Below the pieces are notes generated by a model. The model was not told the origin of the DNA and ran no database searches. It was given only the letters and a program-made list of their open reading frames with translations. Below, piece by piece: positions 25,571 to 35,483 of a DNA stretch of 64,000 nt. Origin of the DNA: Paenibacillus illinoisensis NBRC 15959. Lineage in GTDB: Bacteria > Bacillota > Bacilli > Paenibacillales > Paenibacillaceae. Position 1 is the stretch's first letter, and the number at the start of each line of letters is the position of its first letter. The DNA lies in assembly GCF_004000925.1 (NCBI RefSeq), contig NZ_BIME01000006.1:124001-188000 (forward strand), in the 5' to 3' direction. Both the position numbers and the translations under genes were made by a program.

Positions 25571-26379
25571 TGCTCACCCCGCTGTCTGCGCTGATACGCA
25601 AAATGATTCGTTGGCCCGTGTCCGCTCCCAATCCCCAGTTCATCCTCAATGGCTGCCTGAATGAACGCTCGCGCGGTTGTTACGGCAGCCAGGACAGACG
25701 AGCCCTTGGCCAGTTCGGCCGTAATGGCGGCAGAGTACGTACATCCGGTCCCATGGGTGTGGCGTGTCACAATGCGTACGTTCTCCAAATAGTGAAAGGA
25801 CGTGCCGTCATAGAGCACATCAACAATCATCCCATTACCTTCAGCATGTCCGCCTTTGACCAGAGCATACGCAGAGCCCATGTGCACGATTCGTCTGGCG
25901 GCTTCTTCACGATCCGTCAGATTGCGGATGGTCATTCCGGTGATCAGTTCGGCTTCCGGAATATTCGGCGTTGTGATTAATGCATGTGGAAGCAGATCCG
26001 TGATCAGGGCGTGCACCGCCTCCTGCTGAAGCAAAGGGGCACCACCTTTCGCTACCATGACCGGATCAATCACGAGATTGGTCCAGCCGAATTGCCGCCA
26101 TTTCTCGGAAACCAAGCGAATGGTTTCTGCACTGAAGAGCATGCCTGTTTTTACCGCTCCGGGCTGGAAATCTTCACCTGTGGAGTCGAGCTGCTGGGCA
26201 ATACCTTCCAAAGGAACCGGATAGACTCCCTGAACGCCTAGTGTATTCTGTGCGGTAACCGCAGTAATAACAGACAAGCCGTAAGCGCCCAGCTCCTGAA
26301 AGGTTTTCAAATCCGCTTGAATGCCGGCCCCGCCGCCATTATCCGACCCGGCAATCGTGAGTGCCTGCGCCATACTCAT
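25567..26379 (-). CDS. thiD: Hydroxymethylpyrimidine (phosphate) kinase
   Basis: 270 aa ribokinase-fold enzyme. [20 protein letters not shown] at residues 8-27 is the ThiD substrate signature. [11 protein letters not shown] (about 105-115) and the [10 protein letters not shown] anion-hole motif with its catalytic Cys-adjacent region (about 210-220) complete the set. It phosphorylates HMP and HMP-P. Starts ATG after GGTGAT and overlaps thiM by 4 bp; thiE follows. Confidence 0.93.
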   Translation of the reverse strand: MSMAQALTIAGSDNGGGAGIQADLKTFQELGAYGLSVITAVTAQNTLGVQGVYPVPLEGIAQQLDSTGEDFQPGAVKTGMLFSAETIRLVSEKWRQFGWTNLVIDPVMVAKGGAPLLQQEAVHALITDLLPHALITTPNIPEAELITGMTIRNLTDREEAARRIVHMGSAYALVKGGHAEGNGMIVDVLYDGTSFHYLENVRIVTRHTHGTGCTYSAAITAELAKGSSVLAAVTTARAFIQAAIEDELGIGSGHGPTNHFAYQRRQRGEQ

Positions 26380-27188
26380 TGGGTATCACCGCCAAGCTGT
26401 CGCACCTGAGCCTGCTGTGCAAGCACGTCCGGAGTTACCAGCGCAAGCTGGTTTAAAAGCTCGATCTGAAAACTGCCTGGCCCGAGGTTGGCTGTGCGGG
26501 CTGCCGCGATCTCGGCTGCAACGCCATAGAAGGCAAGTGCTTCAACAACACTGCTTAGCAATTCTTCCCCAGACGGTGCAACCGCAGCAAAGGCACCTAT
26601 AATGGAGCTGAGCAAACAACCTGCGCCAGTGACCTGGGTGAGCAGGGCATGGCCATTTTGCGTTAGGAACGTGGTCCGCCCATCCGTAATGACATCCTCG
26701 CGTCCAGTGATAACGACAACACAGCCAAGCTTCTGTGCTGCCCGCTCGGCGATCCCGGTACGGTCACCTTCGCCTTGGCCTGCATCGACACCCTTGATGC
26801 TCCAGTTCTCGCCTATGACATTGGCGACTTCCGCCACGTTACCACGCAGTACGGTAAGTCGAAGCTCACGTACGAGCATCTGAACCGTATCCGTGGGATA
26901 GGCCGTAGCGCCAGCTCCCACTGGGTCGAGTACAACAGGTACATGATGGGCATTGGCCGATTGTCCGGCGAGGCGTATGGCCTGGACAACCTGGTCATCG
27001 AGTGTGCCAATGTTGAGCACGACCGCTCCGGCCATTTTAGCGACATCGGCTACCTCTTCATGTGCGTAGGCCATGAAGGGAGAGGCGCCCAGTGCGAGCA
27101 GACCGTTGGCCGTAAAGGGAGCAACCACGAGGTTGGTGATATTGTGAACAAGTGGATTTTGAGTACGAACGCGTGCCAGATATGACAT
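26376..27188 (-). CDS. thiM: Hydroxyethylthiazole kinase
   Basis: 270 aa. [26 protein letters not shown] at the N-terminus (substrate site), [10 protein letters not shown] near 100 and the [17 protein letters not shown] catalytic loop near 200 mark ThiM. It salvages thiazole alcohol. GGAGGG precedes the ATG. It lies between the transporter genes and thiD, so the operon imports a pyrimidine precursor and completes thiamine from salvaged parts. Confidence 0.93.
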   Translation of the reverse strand: MSYLARVRTQNPLVHNITNLVVAPFTANGLLALGASPFMAYAHEEVADVAKMAGAVVLNIGTLDDQVVQAIRLAGQSANAHHVPVVLDPVGAGATAYPTDTVQMLVRELRLTVLRGNVAEVANVIGENWSIKGVDAGQGEGDRTGIAERAAQKLGCVVVITGREDVITDGRTTFLTQNGHALLTQVTGAGCLLSSIIGAFAAVAPSGEELLSSVVEALAFYGVAAEIAAARTANLGPGSFQIELLNQLALVTPDVLAQQAQVRQLGGDTQ

Positions 27189-27238
27189 TTGAAATTCCCT
27201 CCTGATAAGCCATTATTTTTTAGCAGCAACTGTACTTT

Positions 27239-28306
27239 TTACTTCTCCTGCAAGTTGATAAACGCATCCTCGGACTGTACCGAATCCGGAACCAATTCAC
27301 GTTGTACCAGCCACTTCCGCACGTTTTCCCAGGATGAAGGTTCCTGCCAGCCGAACAGGATACCTTCTTCAGTCATGAGCGGCAGCAGAATGTCCAGACT
27401 TTTTGTTTCAATTTCCCGATCCAGCGGGGACGTCTCATTTTCGTGTGCGAGCAGGATGTTCAATGCTTCTTCCGGATGCTCGGTCACATAGTTCTGACCT
27501 TCCTGGATCGCTTTGACGAAGCGGGTGAGCTGATCCTTCTTCGCCTCAATTCCCTCGTCGCTTGCTGTAAGAACGAGTTCGTAGTAATCCGGCACGCCGT
27601 AATCGACGGGGTTAATTGACTTAACGGGATGACCTTCTTTCTCAAGAATCAACTGTTCATGATTGATAAAACCACCCATGATCGCATCGGCCTGACCGGA
27701 GGCCAGCGAAGGGATCAGATCAAATCCGACATCCACCAAATTCATGCGGTCTGGATCGCCGCCATCCTGACTAATCATCGTACGCACCATGGCTTCATAT
27801 AGGGGAACGGAGGAATATCCTACCGTCAGTCCTTCAAGATCTTTGGGCGAGTTCACGTTGCCGTCCGTTTCCGTCAGCAGATGAACGAGTGGATGCCGAA
27901 CGACAGCGGCAATGGATCGTACGGGAATGCCTTCTCCACGGGCTAGCAAAATTTGCGGCTGATAGCTCAGCGCCAGGTCCACTTTGCCAGCGGCTACAAG
28001 TTTGAGTGCATCATTTGTATCGGCAGGCATCTGAATGTCCACATCGAGACCTTGGTCTGCGAAATATCCATTCTCCTGTGCTGCGTATATAAAGGAATGG
28101 ACTGCATTCGGATACCAGTCGAGCATGATGGACAATGAATCATGGTCACCAGACGACGATCCGGTTGTTGTTGAATCTGTGCCCTGTACCTGGGGATCGG
28201 AATCGGACGATGATGGGTTCGCACCCGTATTGCCACAACCGCTGACGATCAGTAATAAACAGATGAGGGCAGGAAGCAGGATGTGAATGAGTTTCTTCTT
28301 TCTCAT
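27239..28306 (-). CDS. thiY: ThiY-like substrate-binding lipoprotein for pyrimidine precursors
   Basis: 355 aa. Lipoprotein signal with IVSGC, a Ser/Asp-rich linker, then an NMT1/THI5-like binding domain beginning SIMLDWYPNAVHSF. That aspartate-tryptophan-tyrosine-proline signature is shared by ThiY proteins that bind formylaminopyrimidine or HMP. ATG 28306 is preferred over an upstream GTG because it gives a normal signal peptide. Together with the permease and ATPase upstream it forms one ABC importer under TPP control. Confidence 0.85.
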   Translation of the reverse strand: MRKKKLIHILLPALICLLLIVSGCGNTGANPSSSDSDPQVQGTDSTTTGSSSGDHDSLSIMLDWYPNAVHSFIYAAQENGYFADQGLDVDIQMPADTNDALKLVAAGKVDLALSYQPQILLARGEGIPVRSIAAVVRHPLVHLLTETDGNVNSPKDLEGLTVGYSSVPLYEAMVRTMISQDGGDPDRMNLVDVGFDLIPSLASGQADAIMGGFINHEQLILEKEGHPVKSINPVDYGVPDYYELVLTASDEGIEAKKDQLTRFVKAIQEGQNYVTEHPEEALNILLAHENETSPLDREIETKSLDILLPLMTEEGILFGWQEPSSWENVRKWLVQRELVPDSVQSEDAFINLQEK

Positions 28307-28393
28307 GGATAAATGGGCCTCGTTTCTTTCATTTTTGTTTGGTTCCAATCGCTGATATGTTTTAAAGAGATCGACAGGAAGGAGCAGCACTTG

Positions 28394-29212
28394 TTATCTC
28401 ATTGCCGATTGCCTTTTAATCGACTTTCCTCTGCGTGCATGCTCTGCATTCCGCTTCAATCCGAGGACTCGCTCCAGCCAGGCAATAAGCACGAACAGAC
28501 CGATGCCCAGCAGGGATAACAGCAGAATGGATGCAAACATTGCATCGGTATTCATGCTGCTGGACATTCTGCGGCTGAAATAACCAAGTCCTTTGCTGCC
28601 TCCGAGCCATTCGCCAATGGTTGCGCCGACCACGCAGTACACCACCGACATCTTCAATCCGGAAAAGAAAGAGGGCAGCGCAAGAGGTACCTGAAGCTTG
28701 CGGAACAGATCCCACGTGCTTGCTCCCATGGTCATCAGCAGTTCGCGCTGTTCCGGGTCGCCTTGACGGAGACCATCATAGGTGCTGACCACAATCGGGA
28801 AGAATGCGATCAGAAACACCACAGCGACCTTACTCCAGAGTGTGTAGCCAAACCACAGAATGAATACAGGAGACAGGGCAATCAGTGGAATTGTCTGGCT
28901 GATTACGATGAAGGGATACAGCGCCTTTTCAATCGAACGGCTGAGGTGCATGCCTGCTGCCAGAGCGCTTCCGGCAACGATGGACAAGCCGAAGCCAACC
29001 GCAACCTCCACCAATGTGGCAGGCAGATGGGTTCCCAGGAGCAGATGCCGATGCTCAACTAGAGAACTCGCTATTGATGTAGGTGCAGGGATGATGAAAG
29101 AAGGGACCCAGCCCAATCGCACGATGCATTCCCAGCTGACCAGCATCAGGAGAAGAAGCGCAGCGAACAGGCCGTAGCGGGCAAGCCATCTGCTGACGTT
29201 AAAGCTTCGCAT
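28394..29212 (-). CDS. thiX: ABC transporter permease (ThiX-like)
   Basis: 272 aa with six membrane helices. The cytoplasmic coupling motif (EQRELLMTMGASTWDLFRKL near 165-185) is typical of the SsuC/TauC/ThiX class. GGAGGA lies before the ATG, which overlaps the end of the ATPase gene by 14 bp. Its position in a TPP-riboswitch operon with a ThiY-like binder supports thiamine-precursor import. Confidence 0.85.
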   Translation of the reverse strand: MRSFNVSRWLARYGLFAALLLLMLVSWECIVRLGWVPSFIIPAPTSIASSLVEHRHLLLGTHLPATLVEVAVGFGLSIVAGSALAAGMHLSRSIEKALYPFIVISQTIPLIALSPVFILWFGYTLWSKVAVVFLIAFFPIVVSTYDGLRQGDPEQRELLMTMGASTWDLFRKLQVPLALPSFFSGLKMSVVYCVVGATIGEWLGGSKGLGYFSRRMSSSMNTDAMFASILLLSLLGIGLFVLIAWLERVLGLKRNAEHARRGKSIKRQSAMR

Positions 29213-29960
29213 GTAGTTGTTCCTCCAACCGTTGTCGCATCTGTATAAGATCGGGATCGTAGACCATGTCCGAGTGTCTCGGACGGGGTAGAGGCACCGT
29301 CATGTCCAGCAGCTGCCGACCCCCAGGAGTGAGAAGGACAATCCGGTCACTTAATAACAGGGCTTCTTCAATATCATGCGTGATGAACAGCACCGTTTTG
29401 CCGAGGCTTTCCCACAATTCAAGCAGCCAGCGATGCATCTCCCGCTTGGTCATGGCGTCAAGCGCGCCAAAGGGTTCGTCCAGCAGCATCAGCTGTCCTC
29501 CTGTCAACAACGTGCGCAGCAGGGCGACCCGCTGCTTCATGCCGCCGGACAGTTCGTCCGGGTAGGCATGCTCATAGCCGGATAAGCCGAATCTGTCGAG
29601 TCCGGCCATAATGTCAGCGCGCAGCTTCACCTTGTCCTGCTTCCTCGGGGCAAGCTCCGAGGGAAGCAGGCAGTTCTCCATAACCGTCCGCCAGGATAAC
29701 AGCAAATCCTTCTGCGGCATGTAGGCGACTCGCCCAAGTCGCTGTCCAGGCGGCACCCCAGCAATTTCGATCGTGCCGTCTGTCGGTTCAAGCAAGCCTG
29801 CCAGCAGCTTGAAGAGTGTGCTCTTGCCCGACCCGCTGGAGCCGATCAGCGAGACGAACTCTCCCTTTTTTACACACATCGACACATTGGAGAGGACGGG
29901 GGAATGTCTCTGATCCGGAAAAGTAAAGGTCATGTTGTCAATCTGTACATCTTTGCTCAT
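29199..29960 (-). CDS. thiZ: ABC transporter ATP-binding protein (ThiZ-like)
   Basis: 253 aa. Walker A GSSGSGKST at 40-48, Q-loop in YMPQKDLLLSWR, signature LSGGMKQR, Walker B LMLLDEPFGALD and switch His in ITHDIEEA are all intact. It is the first gene after the TPP riboswitch. The ATG at 29960 has AAGGA 5 nt upstream; further upstream frames run into the riboswitch leader and are not translated. Confidence 0.87.
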   Translation of the reverse strand: MSKDVQIDNMTFTFPDQRHSPVLSNVSMCVKKGEFVSLIGSSGSGKSTLFKLLAGLLEPTDGTIEIAGVPPGQRLGRVAYMPQKDLLLSWRTVMENCLLPSELAPRKQDKVKLRADIMAGLDRFGLSGYEHAYPDELSGGMKQRVALLRTLLTGGQLMLLDEPFGALDAMTKREMHRWLLELWESLGKTVLFITHDIEEALLLSDRIVLLTPGGRQLLDMTVPLPRPRHSDMVYDPDLIQMRQRLEEQLHAKL

Positions 29961-30040
29961 TTGGTTCCTTGACCCCCTTGGAATAAAAACTGCCTGAACG
30001 GAAATGCACGTTGTTTGCGATCTGTATGTAAGTGAACGCG

Positions 30041-30078
30041 AAAAAGCCCGCCCATTTCCGGAGAAATGAGTGGGCCTG
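30041..30078 (-). terminator. TPP riboswitch expression-platform terminator
   Basis: On the minus strand GCCCACTCATTTC pairs with GAAATGGGCGGGC (13 bp, one mismatch) around TCCG, then TTTTTC. It sits between the aptamer and the ATPase start, so TPP binding should favour early termination. Confidence 0.88.
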
Positions 30079-30140
30079 TTAAGTTCAACCGACATTCATG
30101 TTCATATGAATATGAAAAAAATCCGTTAACTGAAAGTCCG

Positions 30141-30226
30141 CTCCACTTCCCTCCGCTGGTATGATCCAGATCAGGTTCAAAGGGTCCGAATACATTTATT
30201 CGTCTCAGCCGCAAGGCTCCCCTAGT
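30141..30226 (-). ncRNA. TPP riboswitch (THI element) of the thiamine salvage operon
   Basis: Reading the minus strand, the conserved blocks appear in order: AGGGGAGCC, GGCTGAGA, then CCCTTTGAACCTGATCTGG and ATACCAGCGGAGGGAAG. These are the pyrimidine-sensing and diphosphate-sensing arms of the TPP aptamer. The order and spacing are canonical. Confidence 0.95.
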
Positions 30227-30259
30227 GCAATCGTTCAAGATATGCAGTTGTGTACACAG

Positions 30260-30287
30260 CATATATCACGTGCCCGCGAGATGTAAA
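30260..30287 (-). promoter_or_regulatory. Candidate promoter of the thiamine salvage operon
   Basis: On the minus strand TTTACA, a 16-nt spacer and TATATG, ending about 30 nt before the aptamer. Confidence 0.45.
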
Positions 30288-30338
30288 GAGGGCGGCTTAA
30301 AAGAAGTGTGCGTAAAGAAGTTAGGAAAGTGACCTATA

Positions 30339-31460
30339 CTAATTGTTTGAATGTAACAGTGAATCAAGCTCACCGATCAGACGGGCAATCTGTTCAGGTG
30401 TGCCAATCGTAATCCGAAGCCAGGTAGGCATGCCGAATTCGGCACCGCCGCGGACAGAGATGCCTCTGTTTAACAATTCTTTGGTAATCGGGCCACTATC
30501 CTGCAACAGATCCACCATCATGAAATTCGTTTCGGAAGGGATGTAGGGTAACTTCCAATGATCAAAGGACTGCATTAACGTTTCCCGTCCCTGACGATTG
30601 TAGTGCAGGCAATGAGAAACAAATTCATGATCATCCAGGCTGGCTGAAGCAGCGGCTTGGGAGATGGCTGTCAAACTGATGGGCAGCTTGACCCGGTTAA
30701 TGCCTTCAATGATGCTTTCATTCCCGATGCCATATCCAATTCGCAGGCCGGCAAGTCCATATATTTTGGAGAAGGTTCGCAAAATAATCAGATTATTATA
30801 CTGCTCCAGCAGCTTAACCGTATCAGGATAATCTTCACTTTCCGCAAATTCATAATACGCTTCGTCCAGGACAACCACGACATGGGAGGGCACATGTTCG
30901 AGTAAACCAAGCAGGGCATCTGCCGTGAAAATGGTTCCGGTTGGATTATTCGGATTGCACAGCCAGATGATTCGGGTAGAAGCATTAATCCGCTGCCGGA
31001 ATTGCTCTAGGTCCAGTGAATGGTTGACCAAAGGCACTTCATGAATAACCCCGCCTGCCAGCAGCGTAGCGCCCTTATACCAGTTAAAGGAGGGGACCGG
31101 AATGAGTGATTCCTCGCCGGGATTAAGATAGGCTTGGGCGGTAAGGGTTAGGAGCTCGAATGATCCACTGCCAAATACCAGTTGGGAGGTACGCACACCC
31201 AGACGTTCCGCAAGTTTGTCACGCAGCAGTTGGCTGGAACCGTCGGGGTATTGAGCCAGAAGATCGGAGCTCAGCGATCTGACTGCTACCGCTGCCAGGG
31301 GAGAAGAGCCAAACGGATTCTCGTTCGCTGCAAGTCGATCTACACTTTCCAGTCCCAATTCCCGCCGGATCTGTTCCATGGATTTGGCAGGTGTATAAGC
31401 CGGAATTTGATTTAACAGATCTTTAACAGGAGGAGAGGGAACGGTTGAGAGGGATTGCAT
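30339..31460 (-). CDS. HisC-like PLP aminotransferase
   Basis: 373 aa fold-type I class II aminotransferase. NENPFGSSP (about 47-55), CNPNNPTG (168-175), LDEAYYEF and the PLP-binding Lys232 in TFSKIYGLAGLRIGY are intact. It resembles histidinol-phosphate aminotransferases, which also act on aromatic and other 2-oxo acids. It is the last gene of an operon with an SsuABC-type importer and a GldA-like dehydrogenase and is not near his genes, so a 2-oxo-acid-specific role (for example a methionine oxo acid) is more likely than histidine synthesis. AAGG lies 7 nt before ATG 31460. Confidence 0.85.
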   Translation of the reverse strand: MQSLSTVPSPPVKDLLNQIPAYTPAKSMEQIRRELGLESVDRLAANENPFGSSPLAAVAVRSLSSDLLAQYPDGSSQLLRDKLAERLGVRTSQLVFGSGSFELLTLTAQAYLNPGEESLIPVPSFNWYKGATLLAGGVIHEVPLVNHSLDLEQFRQRINASTRIIWLCNPNNPTGTIFTADALLGLLEHVPSHVVVVLDEAYYEFAESEDYPDTVKLLEQYNNLIILRTFSKIYGLAGLRIGYGIGNESIIEGINRVKLPISLTAISQAAASASLDDHEFVSHCLHYNRQGRETLMQSFDHWKLPYIPSETNFMMVDLLQDSGPITKELLNRGISVRGGAEFGMPTWLRITIGTPEQIARLIGELDSLLHSNN

Positions 31461-31484
31461 AATCATACCTTCTTTCCAGTGGAA

Positions 31485-32261
31485 TTAGATCGAGAATGAT
31501 ATCTGTTTCTGGGCTATCTGCTGTGGTGTCTCTTGTGGAGGAGTCAACAAGCGATTTAGAATAAGATTTTCAAAATGAGCAAACCCGCTGTCCCGAACAC
31601 GTGGACGCTCCAGCGTAATTCGGGTATCCATCGTTATATGACCATCCTCGATTAACAGCACCCTGTCAGCCAGCGCAACCGCCTCACTGACATCATGAGT
31701 GACCAGAATGACAGTCAGATCTTCTTCTACCCACAAGCGTTCGATTAATTGCTGCATCTCAATTCGGGTCAATGCATCCAATGCACCCAGCGGTTCATCC
31801 AGCAGCAGTAAACGCGGATGACTTGCGAGTGCCCGTGCCAAGGCAACACGTTGTTTTTGTCCGCCAGATAATACCCCCGGCCAGTCACCTTCACGCTCTC
31901 CAAGTCCTACATTGCGAAGCGACTGGCGTGCATCTTCCTTGTTCTTGTCGGGGATTCCCAGCCGTACATTGTCGAGCACGGATTTCCAAGGCAGCAGTCG
32001 GGCTTCCTGAAACAGAAACCGTGTCTCTGGTGCTGTACTGCCAAGCTTTCTGTTGCCCAGCATAACGCTTCCGGAAGAGGGGGATTCCAGCCCGGCGATC
32101 AGACGCAGCAAAGTGCTTTTGCCACAACCACTTCGTCCAACGATGGCTACAAATTCCCCTTGTCTTACATTGACATTGATGTCGGATAGAATTGTCCGCT
32201 GATCATACGATTTCTGAACCCTATCTACTTGAAGAAAAGGACTGATCTGACTTGTGCTCAT
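31485..32261 (-). CDS. ssuB: SsuB-like ABC transporter ATP-binding protein
   Basis: 258 aa. Walker [10 protein letters not shown] at 42-50, [18 protein letters not shown] (the Q-loop block characteristic of SsuB), LSGGQKQR and [12 protein letters not shown] are intact. It energises import of an aliphatic sulfonate-type or related anionic substrate. The order dehydrogenase, binder, permease, ATPase, aminotransferase suggests one transcript. No desulfonating monooxygenase (SsuD) is present. Confidence 0.82.
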   Translation of the reverse strand: MSTSQISPFLQVDRVQKSYDQRTILSDINVNVRQGEFVAIVGRSGCGKSTLLRLIAGLESPSSGSVMLGNRKLGSTAPETRFLFQEARLLPWKSVLDNVRLGIPDKNKEDARQSLRNVGLGEREGDWPGVLSGGQKQRVALARALASHPRLLLLDEPLGALDALTRIEMQQLIERLWVEEDLTVILVTHDVSEAVALADRVLLIEDGHITMDTRITLERPRVRDSGFAHFENLILNRLLTPPQETPQQIAQKQISFSI

Positions 32262-32285
32262 GGATCAATTCACGCTCCTTTGGCT

Positions 32286-33071
32286 TTACTTGCGGGATAG
32301 AGCCGGGTTCCAGCGCAGCCAGCGCCGTTCCAGCCATTTGGCGATGGTATCGGACAGCTTGCCCAGCAGGGCATATAGCAGAATGCTTAAGACGATTACA
32401 TCCATCTGCATGAATTCCCGCGCATTCATCGCCATGTAGCCAATCCCCGCATCCGCCGCAACCGTCTCGGCTACGATAAGGGTCAGCCACATAATGCCAA
32501 GTGCATAACGAATACCCACGAGAATGGAAGGCAGTGCACCAGGTAGGATAATGTCTTTATAAAGGGACCAACGGCTGAGGCCATATACTTTGCCCATTTC
32601 AATCAGACCGGGATCGACCGATCGTATGCCGTGGAACGTATTCAGATATACCGGAAAGAATACACCCAGGGAAACGAGAAATAATTTTGCTTCTTCACCG
32701 ATCCCGAACCACACAATAACGAGGGGGATCAAGGACAGATGCGGAATGTTACGGATCATCTGTACCGAGGAGTCGGCGATCTTTTCCGCAAGGGAGGAGA
32801 TGCCGTTCAGCACTCCCAGCAGAAAACCCAGACCCCCACCAATGAGGAATCCTCCCAAAGCTCGTCTGGCGCTAATACTGATATTGTTCAGTAGTTCACC
32901 GTTACCAAGCAGACGAATGAAGGCCTCCAGTACTTGAGCGGGACGGGGCAAAATATTGGCTGCAACAACTCCGGATGCAGTCAGCCATTGCCACAGAGCC
33001 AGAATGAGTAGGGGTACAACAAAAGGAATGAACTGGTTAAACCATGCCCGGTTAAAGGTTTTGGACCGCAC
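32286..33071 (-). CDS. ssuC: SsuC-like ABC transporter permease
   Basis: 261 aa from a GTG preceded by GGAGGT. Six helices; the coupling loop DPGLIEMGKVYGLSRWSLYKD and IGIGYMAMNAREFMQMD stretch are typical of SsuC/TauC permeases. It partners the ATPase downstream and the binder upstream. Confidence 0.82.
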   Translation of the reverse strand: MRSKTFNRAWFNQFIPFVVPLLILALWQWLTASGVVAANILPRPAQVLEAFIRLLGNGELLNNISISARRALGGFLIGGGLGFLLGVLNGISSLAEKIADSSVQMIRNIPHLSLIPLVIVWFGIGEEAKLFLVSLGVFFPVYLNTFHGIRSVDPGLIEMGKVYGLSRWSLYKDIILPGALPSILVGIRYALGIMWLTLIVAETVAADAGIGYMAMNAREFMQMDVIVLSILLYALLGKLSDTIAKWLERRWLRWNPALSRK

Positions 33072-33098
33072 GTTATGCCTACCTCCTTGCTTCCTTCG

Positions 33099-34154
33099 TT
33101 ATTGACTACCTGGAGCTGGAAGTTGATCTTGAAGTGCATCACTCCAGAATGTGCTCACATCGACTGCCTGCCCAAAAATTCCCGCTTGCTGAAACGTATC
33201 TGCTACGTCCTGTTCGGACTTGATGGCCTCATCAGAAATGGCAACAATACGTGATGGGCGTTGTGCTTCTCCATCCGTGTAGGTTTTAAGGGCTTGTTCC
33301 ACCGGCTGGTGGGTATTGTCTGCTGTAATTTGAGCCCACGCATCCTTATTGGCACGAGCCCAATCATTGAATTTGTTGATTCGCTCCAGATAATCGGCTA
33401 GGGCCTCTTTCTGTTCCGCATTTGCAATAGCCTGATGGGACGCGGCTACAAGGAAGCTGCCTGACAGGATATCTTTGGCGCTGGCGAGCGTTGTTGCTTC
33501 ATTCTGATGTGCGGAGATGATGGCATTGCCGTAACTGGCAAGGGCATCCACTTTCCCGCTAATCAGGGCGCTGAGTCCGTCGGCTGTTGAAAGTTCGACC
33601 GGACTGATGTCACTCCAGGTTAGTCCGGCTTCCTCCAGCATTTTGAGCAGGAAATAGTGGGCTGTTGTATTTTTTACGAAAGCAACTTTCTTGCCTTTCA
33701 GGTCAGCAACTGATTTGATAGAAGAACCTTTGGGAACAACGACCTCCTGATTTAAGGTGCTGCCTTGTTGTACCGCAATAATTTTGAAGTTTCCACCATT
33801 GGCAGCCTGAGATGCAAAAATGGGCGGAATTTCACTGGTCACACCAAAGTCCAATTGATTTGCAGCCATCGCTTCGAGGATCAGGTTACCTCCCTGAAAT
33901 ACGTTATAAGTGACTTTATAGGGGGTGTCATCGAGTCCGGCGGCTTTTAGTCCCAATTCGAGATTGCCCCATCCGGTCTGACCAACCCGAATAGTAACGT
34001 CTTTATTCGAAGCAGCTGATGCTACTGTCGGTGTTGTACCTGTACCGGCGGCCTGATTATCAGTTCCGGCAGAGCAGCCGGAAATCAGCAACAACAGAAG
34101 CGCGCTCAGAAAGGCAGTTAAGGGAAGAGTGTACTGGCGGTTTGGACGAATCAT
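33099..34154 (-). CDS. ssuA: SsuA-like substrate-binding lipoprotein
   Basis: 351 aa. Signal peptide with LLISGC lipobox, then a periplasmic-binding-protein type II fold of the SsuA/TauA class (VRVGQTGW-type start, a QLDFGVTSEIPPIFA segment near 105 and GKVDALASYGNAI near 210). The ligand is probably an alkylsulfonate or sulfur-containing organic anion, inferred from the family only. AAGGAGG lies 10 nt from the ATG, and the start overlaps the preceding stop (ATGA). Confidence 0.82.
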   Translation of the reverse strand: MIRPNRQYTLPLTAFLSALLLLLISGCSAGTDNQAAGTGTTPTVASAASNKDVTIRVGQTGWGNLELGLKAAGLDDTPYKVTYNVFQGGNLILEAMAANQLDFGVTSEIPPIFASQAANGGNFKIIAVQQGSTLNQEVVVPKGSSIKSVADLKGKKVAFVKNTTAHYFLLKMLEEAGLTWSDISPVELSTADGLSALISGKVDALASYGNAIISAHQNEATTLASAKDILSGSFLVAASHQAIANAEQKEALADYLERINKFNDWARANKDAWAQITADNTHQPVEQALKTYTDGEAQRPSRIVAISDEAIKSEQDVADTFQQAGIFGQAVDVSTFWSDALQDQLPAPGSQ

Positions 34155-35293
34155 AGGGAGGAAACCTCCTTGGTGTATGTACTGCTTTCACTAGACTGAC
34201 TGGATTCTATGAATGTTTGGCCGATGCGGTCTGCCTGAAGGATGGCTTCGGTTACCTGCGCCGTGCTAACTCCGAAGGAGAGATGTGCCGCACTGCCTTC
34301 CCGCAGCTGTAGTCCTGCTGCAATGTGCGCAGCAGCTTCCTGAGGCTGTTGTTGTATGCCGAGTTGGGCAAGAGTGATAGGCAGATTCAGCTTATGTAAC
34401 AGAGTGGTCAGCTCCTGAAGCTCATCCCCTGCTTTGCCTTCAAGGATCCACTGGGTGAAAAGTCCAAAGGCTACCTTTTCTCCATGCAGTGAAGCGTGTG
34501 TTTCGGGTAATTTGGTGAGGCTATCATGTAGCCCATGAGCAATTGCGGCATGAAGTGATCCATCGCTAATGCTGCCTACAAGGCCTGCGAGCACAATAAT
34601 GGCGTCGGCAACATCACGGAATTGAGGTGTACTACCGGTTGTATCCGTGGATTCATAGACATCGATGGCGTGCGCTTCGAGAATATCGAGTGCAAGCTTG
34701 GCAGTGCTGACACTGTTTCGGAGAGTGAGGCTGGTGGCGTTGCCACTTAGATTAACGGCGAACTCATGCCATTTTACGAGTGTGTCACCGATCCCAGCGG
34801 CCAAATACCGCCTTGGTGCACTCGCCAGAATATGAGGATCAGCCAGAACAAGATTAGGCGAACGGCGCAGCGGACGATATCCTGCAGATTGGCCCTGTTC
34901 ATCATAGAGCACGGTTAAGGCAGACCAGGCAGCGCAGGTTGCAGCAATCGTTGGGACCGTTACAATGGGCAATTGGGCTTGCTCGGCCACCGCTTTGGAC
35001 AGATCGAGCACTTTACCACCACCGACGCCGATAATCAGATCAACATCCAGATCGAAAGCTTGCTGCGTAAAAGTATCAATCTGGCCTATCGTAACCTCAC
35101 CGTAAAACAATTGCACATGGAACTTGATCTTATGCTCCTCCAGTGAAGGAAGAAGGTAAGGCTTTACGGCTTTTAATGCAGACTCACCGGCGATGATCAG
35201 AACATGCTGCCCAAGCTGTGCAATCCGTGGACCACTTTGCTCAAGAATGTTAGCTTCGTGTACATATACTGCAGGTGCCTTAACAGTAATCAT
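34151..35293 (-). CDS. GldA/YbdH-like iron-containing alcohol dehydrogenase family protein
   Basis: 380 aa. NAD site GVGGGKVLDLSKA (about 90-102), TVPTIAATCAAWSAL, the metal-binding Asp in GIGDTLVKWHE, and two His regions (HAAIAHGLHDSL and SLHGEKVAFG) match the glycerol-dehydrogenase branch. In E. coli the nearest type is the hydroxycarboxylate dehydrogenase YbdH, which also lies near a methionine-type aminotransferase. A hydroxyacid to oxoacid step before the aminotransferase in this operon is a reasonable inference. GAGGAG precedes the ATG; it is the first gene. Confidence 0.82.
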   Translation of the reverse strand: MITVKAPAVYVHEANILEQSGPRIAQLGQHVLIIAGESALKAVKPYLLPSLEEHKIKFHVQLFYGEVTIGQIDTFTQQAFDLDVDLIIGVGGGKVLDLSKAVAEQAQLPIVTVPTIAATCAAWSALTVLYDEQGQSAGYRPLRRSPNLVLADPHILASAPRRYLAAGIGDTLVKWHEFAVNLSGNATSLTLRNSVSTAKLALDILEAHAIDVYESTDTTGSTPQFRDVADAIIVLAGLVGSISDGSLHAAIAHGLHDSLTKLPETHASLHGEKVAFGLFTQWILEGKAGDELQELTTLLHKLNLPITLAQLGIQQQPQEAAAHIAAGLQLREGSAAHLSFGVSTAQVTEAILQADRIGQTFIESSQSSESSTYTKEVSSL

Positions 35294-35353
35294 GAATACA
35301 CTCTCCTCATAGCTTATTATTCTTACGTTTTAACTTGGTTTTAAATTGTTTAG

Positions 35354-35382
35354 ATTCTAGCATTGCGTTTCGGCAACCACAA
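35354..35382 (-). promoter_or_regulatory. Candidate promoter of the dehydrogenase-ssuABC-aminotransferase operon
   Basis: On the minus strand TTGTGG, 17-nt spacer, TAGAAT. The leader is short and shows no S-box or T-box blocks. Confidence 0.5.
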
Positions 35383-35483
35383 TAACCCGGACAATCAATA
35401 CATCCTATACTTCGATTGAAAGAATCTATAGGTGAACGTAATTAATGGATTCGAGGAGAAAAGGAAATTATCAGGCTGGTCGA

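Noticed and set aside
29961..30095. Longer N-terminus for the ThiZ-like ATPase
   Set aside because: It would be translated from the riboswitch terminator region. The ATG at 29960 matches where the ABC domain begins.
35294..35482. S-box before the ssuABC-type operon
   Set aside because: The leader is short and AT-rich, with no conserved SAM-aptamer blocks.
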